Positions 1 through 12,039 of a DNA stretch of 64,000 nt are shown here, in pieces; within the stretch, counting starts at the first letter, position 1, and each line of letters opens with the position of its first letter. Source of the DNA: Phallusia mammillata (Eukaryota; Chordata; Ascidiacea; Phlebobranchia; Ascidiidae). The notes under the pieces were generated by a model. That model saw only the letters and a list, made by a program, of their open reading frames with translations, was not told where the DNA came from and did not search any database. The position numbers and the translations under genes are program-made. The stretch is from contig QLIY01000447.1 in the NCBI GenBank assembly GCA_003260075.1, forward strand, positions 63,225-127,224, given 5' to 3'.

Positions 1-168
1 ATGGAAGTATATATACCCCCCCCCCACATCTATTTTGGCCATTATTTTCACCATTAAACTTATGAACAGATCCATATGTAGTGTTCTCCCCCCCCCCACA
101 TCTATTTTGGCCATTATTTTCACCATTAAACTTATGAACAGATCCGTATACAGTGTTCCATTTCATAC
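1..168. repeat. Repeated intronic segment with two poly-C runs
   Basis: The text after the C run near 16-25 (acatctattttggccattat) repeats after the C run near 88-98. Both lie in the POLD3 intron downstream of exon 8. Two slightly different copies sit end to end, as at the other poly-C junctions. Confidence 0.6.
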
Positions 169-3014
169 CTTTTTTCACAAATGCATTCATTCCAGATGGT
201 TTCTTAGTTGATTGCTTAGCAGGTCCGTTTTCTTGTTTTTCAGCTAAAAATGTTTATGATTTAGGTTTATTTTCAAGATTCATACCAGTAACTTATTTAT
301 GTCTTATAACTTAATAACTTAATTATGTAAACAAATTTTAAACAAGGGATAAAATGCAATATAGCAGTCTATTTATTAACAGACTCTTTGCTGACATTAA
401 CATACACTCTTTATCAAATTACACAAAGAATTAAATTACTTTTTTTCTGAATTTTCTCTTGGTTTGTGGAAACTTCTTTCTTTTTGTTGGTCTCATTTTG
501 ATCCAATCCTGAAAAAAACATTACAAAGTAATTCCAACATCCACTGCAATATCTCTTGAATTTGCATCGCTAACCTGTTTCAGATTGAGAAGTTTTCTTC
601 TGGGGTTTTGTCCCAAACAAAGACGTAATACCTTTTTGTGAAGCAGACTTTCTATAAACACAACCACCAATAAACACACTTTATAACAGGGGCGTCAAAC
701 TCAAACAATTTTGAGGGCTAAAAACAAACTTGAAGTAAGTTGAGGGCCACTCTATCGAAACATTTCTTAAAGTGTAACATGACAACAACAAATTTGTATC
801 ATTAAAAGATAAAATGTTCACTAACTCCATTAACTACATTCAAAAACAATATTGTAGTAAATCAGATATAATATACAGTGTAGCAGAGTGAAAGAACCCC
901 CCCCCCCCCAAACTTTTAAGTAAGTTATCGAAACATTTGTTACAGTGTAACATGACAAAAACAAATTCGCATGATTAAAACATATATAAAATGTCTACTA
1001 ACGCCATATAATAAATAATAAACAGATATACAGTGTAGCAGAGTGAAACAACCCACTGTGCTTTATTGCTTTGTGCGAAAATATTGAGATACAATGGCTC
1101 AACAATTGCAACTGCTGATTCTAAAGATGGTCTATTTCGATAATCTTATCAAAACGTTGCATATACCACTAATAGAGAATGATCGTATCATGTAAACTCA
1201 CTGGTCTAACAGGATATTCAGCCTAAGTAAAACACATAACTTATAAAAGATACTGGTTTAAAACATACTGACGGAGAATAACTGAACCTACTTGGTGGCA
1301 TTTTTAGGTGAAGTATTTTTTGTTGTCACCATTGTATCCTCAACTGTGACTTTTTTCATTGAATCTTTCATTTGTTGTATTTCTTCTTCTGTTAGTGACT
1401 TTGACCCACTGTACTTTATAGCACTGCAGCTGTAACCAAAACAAACGTTAATACACAATAATGCCCCCCCCCCTCTAAAGATGAGCTATTTCGATTATCT
1501 TTTTAAAACGTTTCATATACCACTAATAGAGAATGATTGTATCATGTTAATTCACTGGTTTGACAAATATTCGGCTTGAGTAAAACACATAACTTTTAAA
1601 GGTACTTGTTTAAAACATACTGACGGAGAATAACTGAAACCTACTTAGTGGCATTTTTAGGTGAAGTATTTTTTGTTGTCATCAGTGTATCCTCAACTGC
1701 GACTTTTTTCATTGAATCTTTCATTTGTTGTATTTCTTCTTCTGTAAGTGACTTTGAACCACTGTATTTTATAGCACTGCAACTGTAATAAAAACAAAGG
1801 TTGATACACTATAACATATATGTGCTATTAGTTATATTGTAGGAATTAACCAATGTGGTTTTTACGGCTGATACAATTTAGCTGATACAAAAAGTAATGC
1901 TAAGAGACAACATTTCACTTCAAAACTTCAATTTCACTTCAAAACAGTCAATTCCATTACTTAACAATGTTTAACATATCGTGAGCAGAGTAACTAAAGG
2001 AAAAGTTCCTGAACTTTTAATGAGTTTTATGTTTAACGTTACATCAGAATGTAATTATCAGTATACACAAATTTGATTAATCACATATATAGTCCAGTTA
2101 AGTGTAGGGGGATTTCAAATTCAAAGCAACAGGTATATACTGCTGATGGCGATCCTGGTTAATCGCATCAAATCACTTGTAACTGATACCTATTTTAAGT
2201 CTAAAATGGTTTAGCAGACCTTCCACATTTAAACAAGGTTGTCTTTGTCATTTCATAATCTGCACTGTAGAGGGGATTCGGGTCTTTTAGCTTGGTCTTT
2301 TGAACGCTATAAGGGTGAGATGATACTACATGATCCAAACGAGCCTTTGCCTCATCTAAATCCACTTCACGCACCAGGGACACACGCAGACCTTTGGAAG
2401 TTTTGCCTGCACAAAAATAGCTTGAAATAGGATTTTTACATACATACAACATACTTGTAGTGAATCTATTTAAGTATAATGACATTGAGTTTAACTAGAA
2501 TCTTGTACCAATATTGTAAGCGAGTCTTGACAACACTAAATATTAGTGATGGGGTGATACCAGGTTTCAAAGCGAGTACAGATACAGAGTACGAGTACTA
2601 CATGTATATTCCTTTGATACCAAGTACTTAAGTGCAGTGTTGTACTCAGTTATATATCACTGGCTAATTGATCTGCCATGGTTGGGGTGCAGGCATGCAC
2701 ACTCACATGTTCCCCCCCCCCGGGGTGATACCAGGTTTCAAAGCGAGTACAGATACAGAGTACGAGTACCACATGTATCTACCTTCGATACCGAGTACGA
2801 TTACCAAGTACTTAAGTGCAGTGTTGTACTTAGTTATATATCACTGGCTAATTGATCTGCCATGGTTGGGGTGCAAGCATGCACACACACATGTCCCCCC
2901 CCCCCTGTCCGAAGCAAATATTGGCATAAAGTTACCTGTATTCTTATGGTGTAAAACGGCCTTCAATACTCGCTTGTTGGCATCGAAAACTGAGACAAAA
3001 TATTTTGATACCGA

Positions 3015-3063
<49 letters not shown>

Positions 3064-3811
3064 TACTCGTCCCATCACTACTAAAGATACATTAAACTTA
3101 CCTAATGTTATCAATGAAATTTACCTAATAACAATCACTTCCTACCTGTTAATGTGTGAACCACTGAAACACCGGTGTTGTGTTTTGCGTAGTTCTCCAA
3201 AACTCTGCAGAGAAACATGTGTTATAGTTGTTTTGTGCAGAAATAGATATACAAATTTCATAAACTTACTGTTTTGCTCGGCTGATCGGTAATGCCAGTT
3301 GATGTGAAACTAACTTGTATGTAACCTTAAGAAACCAAAATTGTGTATTTAGTTTATTTCGCTTGACAAAAAGAGAATAAAATAGAAATTAATCTACATA
3401 CCAAACTCAGCAAACTGTAGTGTAAACTATTATGCACACGGGCGGTATATGATACTTCAATATAAATTAAATCCCCCCCCCCCAAAAAGAGAATAAAATA
3501 GAAATTAATCTACATACCAAACTCAGCAAATTGTAGTGTAAACTATTATGCACACGGGCGATATATGATACTTCAATACTCATAAATTAAACCATTAAAT
3601 CTATTTCTGTGTAAACATTCATTGACCACATTATCCACATTTCCTTGTCCGAATTTCTTAGCAAATATAATGTCCAAGTGTTAAACTAAAAGTTTCCACG
3701 CTAAAGCTAAGGTAAATTGTAGATTTCATTGTGCAATTCAGGACTCACCAACTTATTTTCATCATCAACCAATTCGTCCACTGCAGCGAGATATGAATCA
3801 AAATCCTCCAT
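169..3811 (-). CDS. POLD3: DNA polymerase delta subunit 3 (p66), 5' part; continues past left edge
   Basis: Eight exons on the minus strand: 3811-3749, 3313-3270, 3204-3146, 2406-2220, 1429-1292, 651-575, 508-440, 243-169. All junctions are GT/AG (exon 4 has a weaker GTCTGC donor), and phases run 0,2,1,2,2,1,1,1, giving 237 codons in the window. The start MEDFDSYLAAVDELVDDENK matches the family N-terminus. Exon 2-3 RAKQVLENYA fits the winged-helix region that binds POLD2. Exon 4 (VREVDLDEAKARL, then SVQKTKLKDPNPLYSADYE) is the most diagnostic block. Exon 6 has QKGITSLFGTKP, like the KGIMxxF segment of vertebrate POLD3, and exon 8 has KKPSGMNAFVKK. The family is an accessory subunit of replicative polymerase delta that links it to PCNA. 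The Lys-rich middle and the C-terminal PCNA-binding peptide lie outside the window. Exon 5 has a second copy at 1782-1645, and a MITE sits in intron 3. Family recognition rests on recalled vertebrate sequence. Confidence 0.92.
1645..1782 (-). other. Second copy of POLD3 exon 5 across a poly-C junction
   Basis: This 138-bp segment repeats exon 5 (1292-1429) with the same frame, acceptor (TTACAG) and donor (GTAGGT) and a few substitutions. It sits just upstream in gene order, separated by the C10 run at 1464-1473, and the flanking intron is also repeated. The encoded peptide is nearly unchanged (SLTEEEIQQMKDSMKK in both). Phases at both ends are 2, so including both copies would keep the frame. 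I think it is the other allele placed in tandem rather than a true exon duplication, but the two cannot be told apart from this sequence alone. Confidence 0.75.
2544..3080. mobile_element. hAT-type MITE in POLD3 intron 3
   Basis: It begins TAGTGATGGG and ends CCCATCACTA. It is flanked by ctaaatat (2536-2543) and ctaaagat (3081-3088), an 8-bp target duplication with one mismatch. The interior holds the same GGTATC/GAGTAC-rich sequence as the element at 9155-9644, in opposite orientation in part. No transposase is present. The element contains a poly-C duplication (2711-2720) and a 46-C tract (3017-3062), so its length as assembled is unreliable. Confidence 0.8.
3017..3062 (+). repeat. 46-base poly-C tract
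   Basis: Uninterrupted C from 3017 to 3062, near the right end of the MITE. The plus-strand polyproline frames it creates are not genes. It is probably an unresolved join or homopolymer error, like the other C runs. Confidence 0.9.
3360..3600. repeat. Tandem near-identical copies around the poly-C run at 3473
   Basis: The block aaaaagagaataaaatagaa onward before the run is repeated after it, with a few substitutions (cgggcggtat versus cgggcgatat) and a short indel. It lies in POLD3 intron 1. This is the typical layout: copy, C run, diverged copy. Confidence 0.85.
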
Positions 3812-4656
3812 GTTAAGAAAATTAATATTAAACAAACTTTAATGTTTTGACTTTTAAAGGCTTTGATGCCGAAGTGTGTGCACCAAAGCGTGTTTTCCCG
3901 CGAAATATAAATGACGTCAAATTTATCTCAAGAAATTATTTAGATTTCTGTGTGACAAATTGTACATTCTAAAGTTTAGCAAATTGTTCCAAAATTGGGC
4001 CATATTAAACTAAATTAATCAAATGAAAGTGTAATGGAGCTGGGTAAAAACATTATGAAGAAAAAATAGCACGTCACAATAAATTAGTGCATCAAGTAAA
4101 CTTTTGTCTGTCGACGCAAATAATATAGAATTATGAATTTAAAAAATTTAAAATTTTAAAATTTTAACTCATGAACTCGCAATATTTTCTGCATAAAAGA
4201 TAAATAGGGAATTTATTTTTGTAAAAATATCGAATTTGAATTCGAACGCAACCAGCGATGACACGCGCCTCGACAACGAACGATTTCGCAACGTTTTGTC
4301 ACCACGAGGCAAGACTTTGTCATTGTGCATTTGATCATCACTGTGAAACGTGGTAAGTGTTGATAAATTATTTGTTTTTGTAAATTCTTTTTAACGTAAA
4401 AACAGATGGTCATCGAAAGTTAACATTACCTGTAATCGCATAAATCTTCAGAATATGTGTACATAAATAACGGCTCAAAAAAGTAAATATCAGTACTTAA
4501 ATATCGGTTAAAAAATCATAATCGTACTGCTATGAAGCATTGCATCTGATAATGTTTTTTAGACGTTGTGATCTGCGATATAACTTCTCTCAAGTCATTC
4601 ATCGTCAATCAATCAACATCTCTCAACTCCAAATTTTTAGTTGTATGTTAACATAA
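3812..4656. other. Upstream region of POLD3, no gene seen
   Basis: AT-rich sequence upstream of the POLD3 start codon. It should hold the promoter, but no convincing core element could be fixed by eye. The minus-strand reading frame at 4213-4413 lacks family resemblance or splice support and is ignored. Confidence 0.5.
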
Positions 4657-5641
4657 GAGTCTGTCGTGGGTCAACCGGGTTGGCGGAACTGTTAGGCTTA
4701 ACTTAGGTTAACTGGCGCTAGGGCTGAGTGACCTATTCTTTGTCCGAGGTAGACCCGTAGAGGTAGTCTATCTCGTGCAGAGAAGGGCCCAAGTCTGTAG
4801 GAGTGCTATTATTGTCAGCAAGTTGGCGCTAGGGCTAGAATTAGAATAGCACTTATTAACTAAGGTTAGGCTAGATAACATAGGTGGGGTACGTTTGGGA
4901 TTAACGCGCTACATAGGGAATTTAGCTTAAATCGTTTTCTAGCTAGGTGTGGCGCGTTGCTAAATGGCTTTAGCTAACCTAAGGTGCGCATAGAAACACG
5001 GCCTGGGCATGGCCTCTACCGCATTGCATTGGCCGCGGTGTAGGCGGGGCCAGAGTAGGGACACAGCTACTCCCAATGATGACTCAGGCTCGTGAGTTGG
5101 AGGGGGCCGGCATAGCATTTTGCCCGAAAAGTCCCGTGAGCCACCCTGATAGGGCGCAAACTGTTGTTAAAGTTTCCCAGCCCTGCATTTGCGTAATATA
5201 TTTGGGTCCCTACAGGGGAGTCTCGAAGGGCAGGGATTAGTGATGCACTGTTGAGTTATACGCTGTAATCATCACTGAACCCTTTTAAACAAACCATTGC
5301 ACCTTTGGTAACTGTAATTATAGGGATGTCGTGGATTTTTTTTGGTCTTGATCAGCTTTTGTTGTTCTTGCTTGTATTTCCTGTTCACTTGTTCTGAAAA
5401 GAAAATTTGAACTAGATTTCAAGCATGGATATAACTCACCTGTTTTGTCCGTGTAAAAATGTGTTCTAGACTCAAATGCGCTTAAAAATGCCCCCAATCC
5501 CACTTGTGCTGGTCAAGCCTATTTTTTCTTGTGGATTTAGATTAACTAACTGATAACTACAGTTCCGTTTCCTGTTTGGCCAGGCCACCCAGTCATTATG
5601 GGGCAGTGGCTATTTGGGTGGTTGTAAAACACGACAGACTC
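4657..5641. mobile_element. Non-autonomous DNA element with 12-bp terminal inverted repeats
   Basis: The left end GAGTCTGTCGTG and right end CACGACAGACTC are perfect 12-bp inverted repeats bounding 985 bp. The inside is more GC-rich than the surroundings and has repeated GGCGCTAGGGCT motifs. No transposase-like reading frame is present. I could not identify a clear target-site duplication, so the superfamily is unassigned. Terminal symmetry and the compositional break are the main evidence. Confidence 0.65.
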
Positions 5642-6299
5642 ACTTTCTACTTTTATAGGCTAATTTGCGGCATTTGTATGCAGTGCAGTTAGTTGAGGCA
5701 AGCTTATTTTGTATACTTTTGCGTCGGCCGTGCAGGAGGGGATGGTGGTTTTAGGCGTTTTTCAGGTTTATCTCCTAAATGTGGTAATCAACTTCTTCAT
5801 TGATGCTGTGACCCAAGTGCAACTGCCATTTATATTATTGTAACCTGAAGTTTTTACCTTGCGCTTTCCCTCCTTCATCAACAAAAATGTGTGCTGAGTC
5901 CACTTTATCTATCCTTTAATTTCTTTTAATTAGACCAGTTCTTGGGGGGTGTTGTGCCTTTTACATCAGCCGCACAGGTTTTTATTATTGTGTCATTGTT
6001 TATTATTCATCGCTCTTAACCATCTGAACCACCATCGCCAAGTGTAAAGAAAGTAGTTTAAAAATCAGAATTAAGATCTTGGTTTCAGATATTTTACTTC
6101 ATTTCAGGTATGTATTATTGTCTTACATTTAAATTTTCCCCCCCCCCTTTGCTGTTCAGTGTAAAAACCATTTGCTTTATTTTTCAGGACTTGCTGTTGA
6201 TTGAATGATGTTATTGTGTTGTATCAAAAAAAAAGCCAAAAAAATTGCCATTGTGCATTCCTGCAACTTTCGAAGGTATTAACTCTGTTTCATGAAATA

Positions 6300-7420
6300 C
6301 TAATTTGTTATTTTTTTGCAGGTTTAAATTATATCTTTTAATCGTTTTTGCAGCTATTAACATTACATTAAACCTTTCAGGTATTTTGCAGGTTTTAACA
6401 ATTTCTTTTAGTCCTTTCCACAGCTATGAACGTTATATTAAACTTTTTATATATTTTGCAGGTTTTAACAATATCTTCAATCGTTTTTGCAGCTATTAAC
6501 ATTACATTAAACTTTTTTGTATTTTGCAGGTTTTAACAATATGTTTTAATCGTTTTTGCAGCTATTAACCCCCCCCCCTTTTCAGGACTTGCTATTGATT
6601 GAATGATGTTGTTGTTTTGTATCAATAAGTGATGATTTAACAAAAAAAATTGCCGTTGTGCATTCCTGCAACTTTTGAAGGTATTAACTCTTATTTGTTA
6701 TTTAAAATATTATTGTGTTTTTTGCAGGTTTAAATAATATCTTCAATCGTTTTTGCAGCTATTAACATTGCATTAAACTTTGTGTACTTTGCAGGTTTAA
6801 ACAATATCTTTTTGCAGGTATTAACATTACATTAAACTTTTTATATATTTTGCAGGTTTAATGAATATGTTTTAATCGTTTTTGCAGCTATTAACATTAT
6901 ATTAAACTTTTTAGATATTTTGCAGGTTTAATGAATATGTTTTAATTGTTTTTGCAGCTATTAACATTATATTAAACTTTTTAGATATTTTGCATGTTTT
7001 AACAATATCTTTTTATCATTTTTGCAGCTGTCAACATTGTATTAAAAACATTGTATTAAACTTTTCGGATATTTTGCAGGTTTTAACATTATATTCTAAT
7101 CATTTTTGCACAGATTAACTTTAGATTGAATGTTTTAGACCCCCCCCCCCATATTTTGCAGGTTTTAACAACATCTTTTTATCATTTTTTGCAGCTATTA
7201 ACATTACACTAAACTTTGTGTACTTTGCAGGTTTTAACAATATCTTTTTGCAGCTATTAACATTATATTAAACTTTTTAGATATTTTACAGGTTTTAACA
7301 ATATCTTCAATCGTTTTTGCAGCTATTAACATTACACTAAACTTTTCATATATTTTACAGGTTTTAACAATATCTTTTAATCATTTTTGCACAGATTAAC
7401 TTTAGATTAAATGTTTTAGA
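6300..7420 (+). repeat. About 70-bp degenerate tandem repeat rich in TTTTGCAG
   Basis: A unit like attttgcaggttttaacaat, a short AT stretch, then tttttgcagctattaacatt and attaaactttt recurs with variation. GCAG preceded by a T tract occurs more than 20 times, each a good match to a 3' splice acceptor on the plus strand. Related TTTTGCAG motifs continue more loosely to about 7810. Short poly-C runs interrupt it at about 6137, 6570, 7140 and 7767. No coding potential was seen. Confidence 0.75.
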
Positions 7421-7904
7421 TATCTAGTTCGCTGACATAATATTATCTTTAATGACCCTTTACCTATTTTTTGTTTTTACTTGGTTTTAATATTCTGTTT
7501 TTCTTCAACAGATTTAGGGTTTGCTTTTTGCTGATTTACAGTTTCTGTTTTGCAGGTTGTTTTAGGGCTCTTATATTTAAAAATTACCTTGTTTTTTGTT
7601 TTGCAGGTTTACTGTTTTATTGCAGGTTAAATTTTAAAGCTAAGGTTATTGGGTAACTGGGTTGGTAACTCAAAATGTAAAGTAACTGGGTTTTATTTTC
7701 AGTTTATTAATCAGTGTCTTTGCAGGTTTACACTTTTTTCAGGTTTAATAGGGTTTGTTTTTTTGTCCCCCCCCCCTGCGCGTTTATTGTTTTTTGTTTT
7801 GCAGGAGCTGTGTTTCCTATTTTTTTCAGATGTAGGGATTTAATAATTATGTAGATTTAGGTATTTTTAAGCAAGTATATGTTGTTGCATGGTTTCCCAG
7901 AGGT

Positions 7905-8337
7905 CTGATTTTCAATTGGAATGTGAATTCAACATTAAAGCTTGTAAGTTATGCTTTTGCGGATTAGCAATCAACTCTTATTTACTAAACTTTATTACTG
8001 TTTCAGATGTTGCATCATTCAAACCAAGAAGTGAGGAGTAGCCGACCAGTGATCTTCAAGGCCGAGCAGTTTATCATCAAGACTAATGGCTGTGATTTCT
8101 CCAACATTGTGGTTCTTATTTTCGATTGGATTCAACGTAAAAGCTTGTAAGTTATGCTTTTGCATATTACCAAACTAACTATTATTTAGTAAACTATATC
8201 ACTGTTGTTTTAGATGTTGCATCATTCAAACCAAGAAGTGAGGAGTGGCCGAGCAGTGATCCATAAGCCCGAGCAGTTCATCTTCAAAACGAAGTGCATT
8301 TTCCCAACAAAGACAGAACAACAGTCATGTGCAAGGT
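7905..8337 (+). other. Tandemly duplicated exon-like block, product not recognised
   Basis: A block with donor-like agctt|gtaagttatgc, a short intron, acceptor (tttcag or ttttag) and then ATGTTGCATCATTCAAACCA occurs twice (exon starts 8008 and 8215), with about 15% divergence. The second ends in a donor (gcaag|gtatgc). Translation of the second from ATG gives MLHHSNQEVRSGRAVIHKPE and onward, but phases do not join the two copies or the candidate exon at 9780 without a stop. A spliced noncoding transcript is as likely as a protein. There is no poly-C between these copies, so this duplication looks genuine. Confidence 0.35.
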
Positions 8338-9154
8338 ATGCAATTTGTTTTAATGGAAGTATTGTAAGTAGTTTGCGGAAAGTCAAAACTTAAAATGTGT
8401 TGAAGTGACAATATTTTTTCATGTTTGTTGGTTTGCATATGTGCATAAAATTCAATGTACGCAAAATTGTCACATTGTGCCCACTGTTACACGAAGTAAT
8501 GCACTATTTAGTAGTTGGTATGGCAACTGTTAACTCATCTGAAGTGTGAATTACCAGACACATTTTAGGTCAAGAAGCAGAACCAATATTACAGTGAGAT
8601 GTAATTTCGAAAAACCTTATAAACTATTATGTTGAAATTAGCCATTATTATAAACATTATTCTAAATGGCATAGGTTAAAACTGTCTTTGCGCCACAATA
8701 TCGTTAAGTTAACATGTGCAGTTTTGGTTCTGATTATAAATTTTATTGAGGTTTCATACCTTATTGGTTTGTTGAGTTAAACTTGTTAAGTTATAATTAG
8801 GTTTTGTATAAGTATACGCTCATGTTGTTGATGAACACAAGGGTTAAAATATGAACCACATATTTCCCAGAATGTAACTTGTAGTCATCTTGGTTACTGC
8901 TGATCAACTTAAGGTGTTGCGAAAAAGGCTCGTTGATGAACGATTTGCTAGAGATGATAGAAATGTGTGTGTGGGGACTGGGGGGCTATATATTTGTTTT
9001 GCATGCAAAACCGATCATGTTACATAGTCAAATAGGGTGCATAGTATATCGTCAAATGGGATAGAGAATATCAAGCAATATCAAGGAAAAAAGCATTTCG
9101 TTACATGAAATACTAGTGATAGGGTAGTTACAACAGGTTGGGTATGCTCCATGG

Positions 9155-9644
9155 TAGTGATGGGATGGGATGGGTACCCGGTACTCGGTACTCGGTACTC
9201 GATGGTATCGAACGATTTCAGTGGTATCGATGGTATCGAACGATTTCAGGGTATCGAAATATTTTGTCTCAGTTTTCGATACCAACGTGCGAGTACCAAA
9301 GGTAAATATTTTGTCTCAGTTTTCGATACCAACCTGCGAGTACCAAAGGCTGAGTTACACCATAAGAATACGTGGAACTTTATGCCAATATTTGCTTCGG
9401 ACAGCACAAAATTGGAAAAAAGTTTACGTATATCTTTTTCGCTATCATGTGGAGATTACATTTTTCGGCGTATGTGTGTGCGCACCGCCTGTACCCTGAG
9501 CATGGCAGATAAATTAGCCAGTGATATACAACTAAGTACAACACTACACCTAAGTACTCTGTACTCGGTATCGAAGGTATATACGTGTGGTGCTCGTACT
9601 CGGTATCGGCACTCGCTTCAAAACCTGGTATCGTCCCATCACTA
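9155..9644. mobile_element. hAT-type MITE with perfect 8-bp target duplication
   Basis: It starts TAGTGATGGG and ends CCCATCACTA. Identical ctccatgg sequences flank it at 9147-9154 and 9645-9652. The inside is full of GGTACTCG and GGTATCGA motifs and is related to the element at 2544-3080. The reading frames inside (such as 9151-9675) are by-products of the repeat; no transposase is present. Confidence 0.92.
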
Positions 9645-9652
9645 CTCCATGG

Positions 9653-11294
9653 CCTCTTACAGTACTAAAATGTAAATATATGGAAGCCACCTTTTGAGCT
9701 TAATATTATTATTATTTTGTTTTTATTTTATACCAATTGATCCCTTGTTTGTATTTTAATCTATACATTTGCATTTTAGGCCTCCGAACTGATCGAAGTA
9801 TCAATTCACAAGTTGACCATCTTACATGGGTGACTCGCCACATCGCGAACGGACTTGACTTGCGAAGACACACATTGGCAGATTGCATGGAGTGCAAGCT
9901 TTATTGCCATGGTACAGAATAGGACGAACTCATTCCGTTAAAAAATCAGATGTACAACACTGCGTCTATTCAGATGCAAATATTGAACATTGCTAAATGT
10001 TTTTGCCCATGTTTGTTAACATATTAGAACATTGTAATTGCAATAATATGAAAAACATAATCAGTGCAATTTGATTTTAGCTTAAACTGCTTTGCTATTA
10101 ATGTTCTTGTCATTTTTTGTTATGTTCCCATTCATTCACATGATTATTGTTTGTTTGTTTATCTAAGTTAATGCTTGTCAGCAGAGCTGTGTCACAAACA
10201 ACCATTGCCACTTTATGAAATCCTCTTTGTGAAAACTTTACACAACAATTAGCTTAAAGACAGTATTTAAAAATAGCCCAAATGTTATGACAAAATTAGA
10301 CATTTTATTGCATTTCCTATCTCCAAAATCTCCACATAGTGTTTTCTTAGTGCCAAATGTACATATTTGTTTCAATTGTCATCTGTTTCAATGCTGTGTT
10401 TCATTCATGTTGACTTATGTGTTTTAAATCCATATCCCACTATTCATTTCAGTATAATCTGTTTATCATTTTGTTGTATATTCATTACTGTGGAATTTAA
10501 CTAAAAAGGTGGCCTTCCTATATGTTGCCAATTTATTTAAGTTACATCATGTTTAATGGCTATCCACATACACTATAGGTTATATTGGACACATACATGT
10601 GTGTTTCATAATTTTATTAAATTCCCTTATGGCATTTAATAACATATCTGCATGTAAAAACTGCTGTGGATTCGAATTAGTAACAGCACTTATGTTTAGG
10701 ATTCTGAAGGATAGGGTTTATGTAAAGAATTTAATGCATTCAATGAAACTTTTAAACCAAATGTTTATGTTCTGTTAAACACACTAATTTGACCTGAGCT
10801 GTTCGTGATCGGTTTTAAATGTATGTAACATTTGCATTTAAATGCACATAATAAATAGTGAGAAAGCCATTTCTAGGTTAGTCGTATTTACGTTTTGAAT
10901 TCATTGATGGCAACTTTTTTTCTGTATAACTGAAACTGACACACACTCCCACCAGTGTCTGTAAGCCATAAGCTGATATTTATTAATGCTACAACTTCAA
11001 TTTGATTCTGCTTTTTCCTGTGCCCATTCGTTATGTTGTTAATCAAGAATATACAACTGAAGCCAGTATATACTTGGCATCGTTTAATAATTTAAAGCAG
11101 GCCAGACATGCAATAACAAGAACAATAATTTAAGTGTTGTCTTCGAAAATTCGTTGAGTCTGATATTTAAACTAGTGATGCACTGAACTTGCGTCAAAAG
11201 AGTAGAGCCGAAACCAACCATTGTTCGAAAATTCACCAGTTTAAATAAAAGTTTAAAATACTCAAAAACATTACATGGCCGTTTTTGTTTAATA
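9653..11294. other. No recognisable gene
   Basis: AT-rich sequence. A possible acceptor (cattttag) precedes 9780, but the following frames lack family resemblance. The rest shows nothing beyond ordinary intergenic or untranslated sequence. Confidence 0.4.
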
Positions 11295-11607
11295 CATGGG
11301 TTCTTAACCAGGGGTACGTGTACCCCTTGGGGGTACGACATGCAGGGTGAAATTATATGCTATTTAGGCATATTTGTGAAGAATGCGTAACAAGTTACTT
11401 TGTTATAACTTAGAGTATCCAGAACGGGTTAGTTTTCTACTACTTACAATACTGTTTTCATGCATGCATTCAACACCCAAGTTATGAATACACTGAGTTT
11501 AATTGTTACAATTTTATTTACTTCGGTCGGCCATTTTAGACCGGGGGTACGAGAAAATTTTATGAACGCTCAAAGGGTACGAGCGCAAAAAAGGTTAAGA
11601 AACACTG
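11295..11607. mobile_element. hAT-type MITE (TTCTTAACC ends)
   Basis: The left end catgggttcttaacc and right end ggttaagaaacactg are near-perfect inverted repeats. gtttaata occurs on both sides (11287-11294 and 11608-11615) as a perfect 8-bp target duplication. The interior has the palindromic ggggtacg/cgtacccc theme. No coding capacity. Confidence 0.9.
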
Positions 11608-12039
11608 GTTTAATATTACGTTTTGAGGGCTTGTGGATAAACCACCGGGTGATCCGGGGTCAAACTCTGGAAGGGTCAACTTTGGATACCCAATATCACG
11701 TGTTCATTAAAAATAAAACATCGTTTTTTTCTTAAACAAACGGGTTGAACACACTCGCTTAAGAAAAAAACGAAGACAGCAGTGTTTGCTACCTTGTAAG
11801 GAAAGGACGCACAATAAGAGTAATGCTTGTCACACCGTAATATTATTTTTGTTCGATTTGTTGTTAGGCAGCATAAAGGTATTAAATACAGTTTGGGTGT
11901 AGTCCAAGGGTTGAACGTCAAAACAAAATGACTTAAAACCGATCTACCGTCATACGCAATGCGGCGCAAAAGTCAATGAAGCCTAGATGCAAAACACAGT
12001 AGTCCAACGCAGTATTTCGTTGAAAGCAGTATTTTTATC

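Noticed and set aside
2668-3292. Polyproline reading frames around 2668-3292, and similarly 47831-48160
   Set aside because: Created by the 46-C and 61-C tracts; flanks are MITE or intergenic sequence without coding character.
9151-9675. 174-residue plus-strand frame
   Set aside because: Lies entirely within a hAT-type MITE; repeats of GGTATCG and GTACTCG generate the frame.
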